A DNA stretch of 64,000 nucleotides, taken from Welwitschia mirabilis (Eukaryota; Gnetophyta; Gnetopsida; Welwitschiales). The notes under the pieces are model-generated. The model was not told where the DNA came from. It saw only the letters and a program-made list of their open reading frames with translations, and ran no database searches. Position numbers and translations under genes: made by a program. The stretch is from contig JBOZIK010000001.1 in assembly GCA_051453625.1 (NCBI GenBank), positions 265,308,980 to 265,372,979 of the forward strand, read 5' to 3'. Below, in pieces: positions 57,573 to 64,000 of this stretch (position 1 is its first letter; each line of letters opens with the position of its first letter).

Positions 57573-59898
57573 TGTTAGTGTCACTATCTCGGTCACTAGT
57601 GATACTATTCCTTCTAAGTAGAACATTTTAATTCTTACATTTTGATCTTTTCATGGAAAAATTAGCCTAATGTAGTTATAGGATTAATTAAGTCCTACAT
57701 CAGAAATTACTAGCATCCTTGATGACATGTTCTAGTGATTAGAATAACACATGGCAATGACATGTGCTAGTGTTAAGTGAGATAACATGGGATAGACATA
57801 ATAATGTCATGAGTTGATAGAAGTATTAGCATCCAAAATCCTTGTGTTGAATTAATCATGATTATTCTTACATAACGTTAAAAAATGAACACCTCCCTAG
57901 TACCATATGAAAAAATTAATAACTACAAACTTAATGCTAGAAGAAAAGGTTTTCAACCATCGTTTACCTCATGGTAACCAATAAAAAGGCTTTGAACCCT
58001 CATTTATAATATCCTTTAGTCAACAAAAATAATAGAAATCCTTAAAGTATCACAGTCAACATGGCCTTCTGAGTACTTTCTTTGGAAGAAAACTTATTTT
58101 GATGATATATTGAGGAGTCTCTCTTAGCATCTTCTTATTTCATTAATGTAATGTGTGTTATTTCTTTAATATCAAGTATTTATTATCTTTTGATTTTTCC
58201 CACCATTGGCCTAGTCNNNNNNNNNNNNNNNNNNNNNNNNNNNNNNNNNNNNNNNNNNNNNNNNNNNTTATAATACTTAATTAAAAACTGTATTAATAAG
58301 TTTTATGTATAACTCTCTTTTATTTAATGGATTTTGAGTACTTTAAATTCTTACTTTTTATACTTATTAAATGATTGTTAAAGACCAAGTTACTATTAAG
58401 TTTATCAATTCTCATATGATGAATGAAATTATATTATCATAACCTAATCCATAACTAGTTGATACTTTAAGTATGTTTTAGGAATTCATAGAATATTTTT
58501 GAATTGATGGATTACTAGAGAATAAATCAAGTTAAACTTTAGAGTTTTCTTGCTTTTCTACCTCTCTAATTAAAGTTTTAATAATACTTCAAACTCTCTA
58601 TTTTCTTCTTTCTTTGATTGTAATTGCAAAATAAGCAAAATTTATGTAATTTTTATTATGTTATCATAATTATTAGTATGGAAGAACAATACTAGGTATT
58701 CACCTAGTTTATTTCCATTTTATTGTACTACACATGAATATATTTTGATGACATTATCAAAGATAATAAATAATAGATTATCAAGAGGAGCATAATTTTA
58801 CCTTTTTATAATATTTTAGTTTAGTCTTATTTTATGTTATTCTAGTGGTTGGTAGTCATCATTTTTAGTAAAACCTAAACTAATACTTTTTCTTATTACT
58901 TTATGTGTTTATTTCCTTTATTTTATTTTCAATAGTGAGTACTAATTAATTTCTAGTGATATCTAAACTAGTTTAGTTTAAAGTTTTATTTAGTTTTTGT
59001 ACTTTAACATAAACTATATTTTTAATATCAAATATTTGGTCTTATAAATCTAAATAGTTTTAGTGATTGCAACCAAAATAAAGGGGGGAGAGAGAGGANN
59101 NNNNNNNNNNNNNNNNNNNNNNNNNNNNNNNNNNNNNNNNNNNNNNNNNNNNNNNNNNNNNNNNNNNNNNNNNNNNNNNNNNNNNNNNNNNNNNNNNNTA
59201 ATTATTAGTATGGAAGAATAATATTAGGTATTCACCTAGTTTATTTCCATTTGATTATACTACACATAAATATATTTTGATGACATTATCAAAGATAAGA
59301 AATAATAGCTTATCAAGAGGAGCATAATTTTACCTTTTTAGAATATTTTAGTTTAGTCTTATTTTATGTTTTTCTAGTGGTTGGTAGTCATCATTTTTAG
59401 TAAAATGTAAACTAATACTTTTTCTTATTATTCTATGTGTTTATTTCCTTTATTTTCTTTTCAATAGCGAGTACTAATCAATTTCTAGTAATATCTAAAC
59501 TAGTTAAGCTTAAAGTTTTATTTGGTTTTTGTACTTTAACATAAACTATATTTTTAAAATCAAATATTTCGTATTATAGATCTAAATAGTTTTAAAGATT
59601 GAAACCAAAATAAGGAAAAAAAACCTATTACATAAATTTCTTGATTTTATGCTTTCTTTTAAATTTTTGTAATTTCTATTTGAGTAGAGATTAGTTTCTA
59701 TTTTAATGAATTTTGTAATTTTTCTATTATAAATCACTAAAAATTAAAAATTTTAAGGTTTATTTTTCTTATTTTGAGTGCACTATTATTTTAGTTTTTA
59801 TTACATTTTTATGTAACCCTACTACTCTAATCATTCTATGTAAACTCTGTAAATTTCTATGATTTTTTAAAACTGCAACTCCCAACTAAACTAGTGCC
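57573..59898 (+). mobile_element. Possible 5' LTR and leader of an Athila-like element
   Basis: TGTTAGTGTCACTATC is a plausible LTR start, and the Athila-type pol further right is on +, so its 5' LTR should lie about here. ATAAAAAGG near 57982 may be a TATA box. Two copies of ATGACATGT(T/G)CTAGTG at 57722 and 57757 are direct repeats. No clear PBS was found. A 51-N gap (58217-58267) and a gap-flank duplication fall inside. Boundaries are tentative. Confidence 0.3.
58667..59622. repeat. Gap-flank duplication (58667-59098 and 59199-59622)
   Basis: About 430 bases repeat around the 59099-59198 gap with a few substitutions. Confidence 0.88.
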
Positions 59899-61361
59899 CC
59901 TGCGGTAGTGGCACTATTGACCTTTATGCACAAAACATACTTATATTTTTTCCTAGATCTCTATGAATCTTTAGCAAACCCTCTTTCATTTGAGCCGTAT
60001 CTAAACCAAGTTTAAAACTTACATTCCTTGAATCCAAGATGATCAATAATAATATGGACCTTAACACAAAGGATAATGACTAACAAATAATTACATCTAA
60101 AAACCAATCCCATGATGATTCCTAATAAGAACAAGCTTCTAACTCTCAACAAAATTCAAATTTTCAATTTTTTAATTCCTTTTCAATAATAATATACCCC
60201 AGTTAAACTAATAACTACTAAACAAACTACATGCATATTAGCTCACTTATGATATAGCTTGAAATCTAGGCTAAAATAGATTACAAAATCACTAAAATAA
60301 TAAATCCCCTGAGTAATTCTTTTATGACTACCTATAATCTTAGTGCTTAGAAATACCTTCATGTCTAGTACAACCATTGGTAGCATAAAGGTTATAATTC
60401 AAATCATCTATCATACAATTACTTCTATACTTNNNNNNNNNNNNNNNNNNNNNNNNNNNNNNNNNNNNNNNNNNNNNNNNNNNNNNNNNNNNNNNNNNNN
60501 NNNNNNNNNNNNNNNNNNNNNNNNNNNNNNNNTAAGAGGGGAAAAAACTATTACATAAATTTCTTGATTTTATGCTTTCTTTTAAATTTTCATAATTTCT
60601 ATTTAAGTAGATTAGTTTCTATTTTAATGAATTTTGTAATTTTTTAATTATAAATCACTAAAAATTAACAGTTTTAAGGTTTATTTTTCTTATTTTGAGT
60701 GCACTGATATTTTAGTTTTTATTACATTTTTCTGCAACCCTACTACTTTGATCATTCTATGTAAACTCTGTAAACTTCTATGATTTTTTTAAAACTACAA
60801 CTCCCAACTAAACTAGTGCCATTGCCTTTTCTCAGTGGCACTACTAACCTTTATGCATAAAACATACTTATATTTTTTCCTAGACCTCTATGAATCTTTA
60901 GAAAACCCTCTTTCATTTGAGCTATATCTAAACCAAGTTTAAAAATTACATACCTTAAATCCAAGATGATCAATAATAATATGGACCTTAACACAGAGGA
61001 TAATGAAGAACAAATAATTCCATCTAAAAGCCAATCCCATGATGATTCCTAATGAGAACAAGCTTCTAACTCTCAATAAAACTTAAATTTTTAATTTTTT
61101 TAATTCCTCTTCAATAATAATATACCCTAGTTAAACTAATAACTACTAAAAATGCTACATGCATATTAGCTCATTTATGATATAGTTTGAAATCTTAGCT
61201 AAAATAAATTACAAAATCACTAAAACAATAAACCCCCTGAGTAAATCTTTCATGACTACTTATAATCTCAGTGCTTATGAATACCTTCATGTATAGTACA
61301 ATCATTGGTAGCATAAAGGTTATAATTTAAGTTATCTATCATACAATTACTTCTACACCTT
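59611..61361. repeat. Gap-flank duplication (59611-60432 and 60533-61361)
   Basis: About 820 bases repeat around the 60433-60532 gap, including the candidate gag start. Confidence 0.88.
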
Positions 61362-61500
61362 GATGTCTTAGAATTAAAAGAATCCTACTTACACCTCAAA
61401 GAATTTAAAATATATGTTATCAACTGTACGTTAACATCCTAATACTTATGACTTCCTTAGGTTTACCCTCTTCTAATTCTCCCTAAAATAAAAGGCCAAA
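60966..61500 (+). pseudogene. Possible Athila-like gag start
   Basis: From ATG 60966 the frame reads MINNNMDLNT, then an Asn/Gln/Ser-rich stretch, as often seen at the start of Athila-type gag; the overlap copy starts at 60039. Stops follow every 10-15 codons and no capsid block is certain. The call rests mainly on position upstream of an Athila-type protease and RT on the same strand. Confidence 0.3.
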
Positions 61501-63230
61501 TGATGGATTTTCATATTTAAATTCATATCTATTAGATTTTAATCTAATTTAAATGAAGCTTTCATTTTCAAATGTGTTTTTAAAATCATAAGACAAGTTA
61601 TTTAAGGTAAGAACTAATGAACTATTACTAAAACAATAATTAGAATTTATTCTAGGTCTTATAAAGTAAAGGAAATTATATTCTTTTATAATAGGTTACT
61701 TAAAAATAATAAACAATTAGTTGAGATGACGTGTAAGGGTAGTTTCCTTAGTCTTCCTCAAGGTGAAGTGTATGACTACCTTAAAACTATAGCAGAAATT
61801 TCTAGGAACTGGTAAAATATGAGTGATCCATTTAGATTTTATCATTCTATTACATCCATGAGTGTGTTTTAAAGTAACTAATACTTCTAAGATCAATAAT
61901 AGGGTAGATGAGTCAAAGTTCATAAGAACAGTAGAATCTTTATCCATCTCATTTACAAATTTTTAATTTGATAAATAAACTTACCTAAAAGATTTAAGTA
62001 GCCTTTCATCCCCTTGTTTTAAAACATAGTAAATGAATAAGTTGATATAGTAGGACACTAGTAGAAAAATCGAATAAAATGACCCACTATTCCAACACCT
62101 ATAACCTTGAGTAGAGGAATCACCTTAACTTTTCTTAGAACAAGATAACTCATATAGTTAAAATTACAATAATCAACTAATAACTTCATTTCCTTNNNNN
62201 NNNNNNNNNNNNNNNNNNNNNNNNNNNNNNNNNNNNNNNNNNNNNNNNNNNNNNNNNNNNNNNNNNNNNNNNNNNNNNNNNNNNNNNNNNNNNNNCTCAT
62301 ATAGTTAAAATTACAATAATCAACTAATAACTTCATTTCCTTCATCATCCTCTTATCCTCTTCCATCAAACTACTAAAACCTTATTTATTTAATCTATTA
62401 GAGGAACCATTGAGAAAACTTATAGACACCTAAGACCAAATTAACTATGATCAAACCCAAACTATCCATAACCATTAAAAAACTATTAACATTCCTTTAC
62501 CTTAAGAAATCTTGAAAAAAAACTTAAATTAAAACCTAATTCTTTAATAAATTCTCTCTTCTCTAAACTTAAAATAACTTGTAAAATGCCCCATGAGCTC
62601 ATAGCCAAATCTAAAAAGTGTAATATTCATAGAAGGCTTAGTGCCTACTCTCATTGAAAAAACTAAGACCATTCATGTTAGGAGTTAAAAATAGCTAAAA
62701 CATAAACTTAAAGAAAAACACAAATAATGAAGAATCAATCCTTATAGAAAACAAAGATAAATATAGAATAATAGAGGAACCATTTCACATATACAAAGAA
62801 TCTTTACCTTTTTCCTAACAACTTAGAAATGATAACATTATGAAAAAATAATTAGAATTTTTAGAGATTCCAAAGAATTTTAAAAAAAAAAAAATCCCCC
62901 TCTTATGAGTGCTAAATAAGTTTTCTCCTATACAAAGCAAAGTTCCTTAAGGACATATCTATAGTGAAAAGACACATGAACATCAAAAGTAAAACCTTTT
63001 TAGTACAACAAATGAGTGTAATTATTCAAAACCAATTTTCACTCAAATACAAATACTATAGATGCCCTACAATTACCAGTAATATAGAAAACAAATAACT
63101 TAACTAAACCTTATTAGACTTAAGAGATCATTTAAACCTACCTTCTTATAATACTTGCAAAGCATTAGGTGTGAAGGGTCTTAAGAACATTAAGTTTTAA
63201 CTCTAACTTACTAATAATAACATAAAAACC
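61501..63230. other. Decayed stretch, probably gag-to-protease region
   Basis: No block is recognisable. Short minus-strand open frames at 61717-61947 and 62058-62369 have no family features, and the second spans a gap. An A13 run lies at about 62881-62893. Confidence 0.4.
62149..62342. repeat. Gap-flank duplication (62149-62195 and 62296-62342)
   Basis: 47 bases repeat exactly around the 62196-62295 gap. Confidence 0.92.
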
Positions 63231-63234
63231 CCAT

Positions 63235-63420
63235 TAGAATTTATTAAAGATGTTATTATTAGGATAGATAATTATTACTGATTAGTGGATTTTATGTTTT
63301 TAAAAATGGAAAATAAAATAAACTAGTTAGTTTTCATCATCTTAGTAAGACCTTTTTTAGCAATCTTAAATGCCTTAATTAGTTATAAGAATGATTTATG
63401 ATAGGATTGAATGTTTTCAA
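63235..63420 (+). pseudogene. Athila-type protease remnant (C-terminal part)
   Basis: The text reads IRIY, EDVIIRIDNYY-like and VDFMFLKMENK-like in neighbouring frames, then RPFLAILNALISYKND at about 63350-63395. The RPFLA block after a hydrophobic strand is typical of the Athila protease end. The active-site Asp is not identifiable. RT follows within 250 bases on the same strand. Confidence 0.6.
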
Positions 63421-63439
63421 TGCCATAAAATTGCCTTCT

Positions 63440-64000
63440 AATGATGACAAAATAGATCATGTAGATAGAATGGAAATCCTTCTTGAAGATTAAGAATCTA
63501 CCACTCACTTACATAAGGGCCACACTTTAGATCTTTTTCAAGAGCAAGAATCCTATTCCATTACTTAAAAGAGTTCCCTCATAAAGTTTTAACCTATTCT
63601 TAATAATATTAAGTATGTTTTGTTAGAAGATTATTCTAACTTTTTAGTAGTAATTAATTCCTCTTTATCATCATCCAAAGAAATTAATTTACCAAAATTT
63701 TTAAAGAAACATAAACAAGCCATTGGATGGATCCTTTTTTACATTAAAGACATTGATCCTAGAATTTGTATGCATGAAATCTACTTATAAGAAAATTATA
63801 AGCCATCAATGGAATCCCAATGAAGAATCAATCCAATCTTGAAAGAGGTAGTGAAAATTGAAGTAATTAAGATTCTACATAATGGATCATCTATTCAATT
63901 GCAAGAAGTAAATGCATAAGTCCAATCCAAATATTATCAAAGAAATCTAGAATTATATTAGTACCAAATAGACATAGTAAACTAATCCCCACTAGATTAG
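63440..64000 (+). pseudogene. Athila-type reverse transcriptase, N-terminal part, cut by window edge
   Basis: After NNIKYVLLEDYSNFLVVINS comes KEINLPKFLKKHKQAIGWIL, then DIDPRICMHEIYL. The stretch ends with NPILKEVVKIEVIKILHNGS at about 63830-63890. This sequence of blocks (AIGW, ICMH, NP..KEVV) is the start of the RT in plant Athila/gypsy elements. A stop after YL sits where an acidic or Gln residue is usual. The catalytic domain lies beyond the window. Confidence 0.75.

Noticed and set aside
59901-59921. Athila-type PBS near GTAGTGGCACTATTGACC
   Set aside because: Only partial resemblance to the expected tRNA complement, and the overlap copy at 60830 differs in the same bases. Not convincing.
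61717-61947. 76-codon minus-strand open frame
   Set aside because: No family features, opposite strand to the surrounding element and within decayed sequence.

Overview
This window is plant nuclear DNA made almost entirely of decayed, nested LTR retrotransposons. It is very AT-rich and CpG-poor, and I found no intact gene, tRNA or rRNA. The assignment rests on plant-type Ty1/copia and Ty3/gypsy pol domains, initiator-Met-tRNA primer binding sites (TGGTATCAGAGC and one- or two-base variants), purine-rich PPTs and a plant-only ORF downstream of pol. The species cannot be named. Reading frames are broken mainly by TAA/TAG/TGA where Gln or Trp is expected, as in methylated, long-silenced repeats.

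Layout. 1-2767: 3' end of a Sirevirus-like copia element (internal end, three PPT-like tracts, LTR). 2768-6090: no gene seen. 6096-18577: a Sirevirus-like copia element on + with 5' LTR, PBS, gag, protease, integrase, RT, RNase H, a spacer of GTCGACT-like modules, a third ORF resembling the plant 'putative transposon protein' family, PPT and 3' LTR, flanked by GTAAT/GTAAG. 18583-23009: its right flank S, with a possible solo LTR. 23010-33539: a second copy of the element's 3' half plus flank (S'), so 13251-33539 is an old tandem duplication of a unit of about 10 kb. 33540-35395 and 46995-48200: the two halves of a minus-strand copia element, split in its integrase by a plus-strand chromovirus (35396-46989) with LTRs, PBS, gag, protease, RT, RNase H, integrase, GPY/F and chromodomain remnants. 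Between its PBS and gag lies about 6 kb holding an antisense coding-like region and a 20-bp repeat array. 51560-54784: a small minus-strand gag-only copia element with a perfect PBS and a 9 x 19-bp minisatellite next to its PPT. About 54935-57570: 3' end of another minus-strand copia element. About 57573-64000: probable 5' half of an Athila-type gypsy element whose protease/RT region runs off the right edge.

Assembly warning. At 17 of the 20 long N-runs the sequence before the gap is repeated, slightly diverged, just after it. These look like unmerged contig overlaps or haplotypes rather than biology, and they inflate the window by roughly 10 kb, so doubled domains beside gaps should be counted once.

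Nothing here works as a host pathway. The points of biological interest are structural: a nested insertion still readable as one interrupted frame, a segmental duplication with a microhomology junction, an antisense cassette next to a repeat array with outward TATA boxes, and a non-autonomous element with its own minisatellite.
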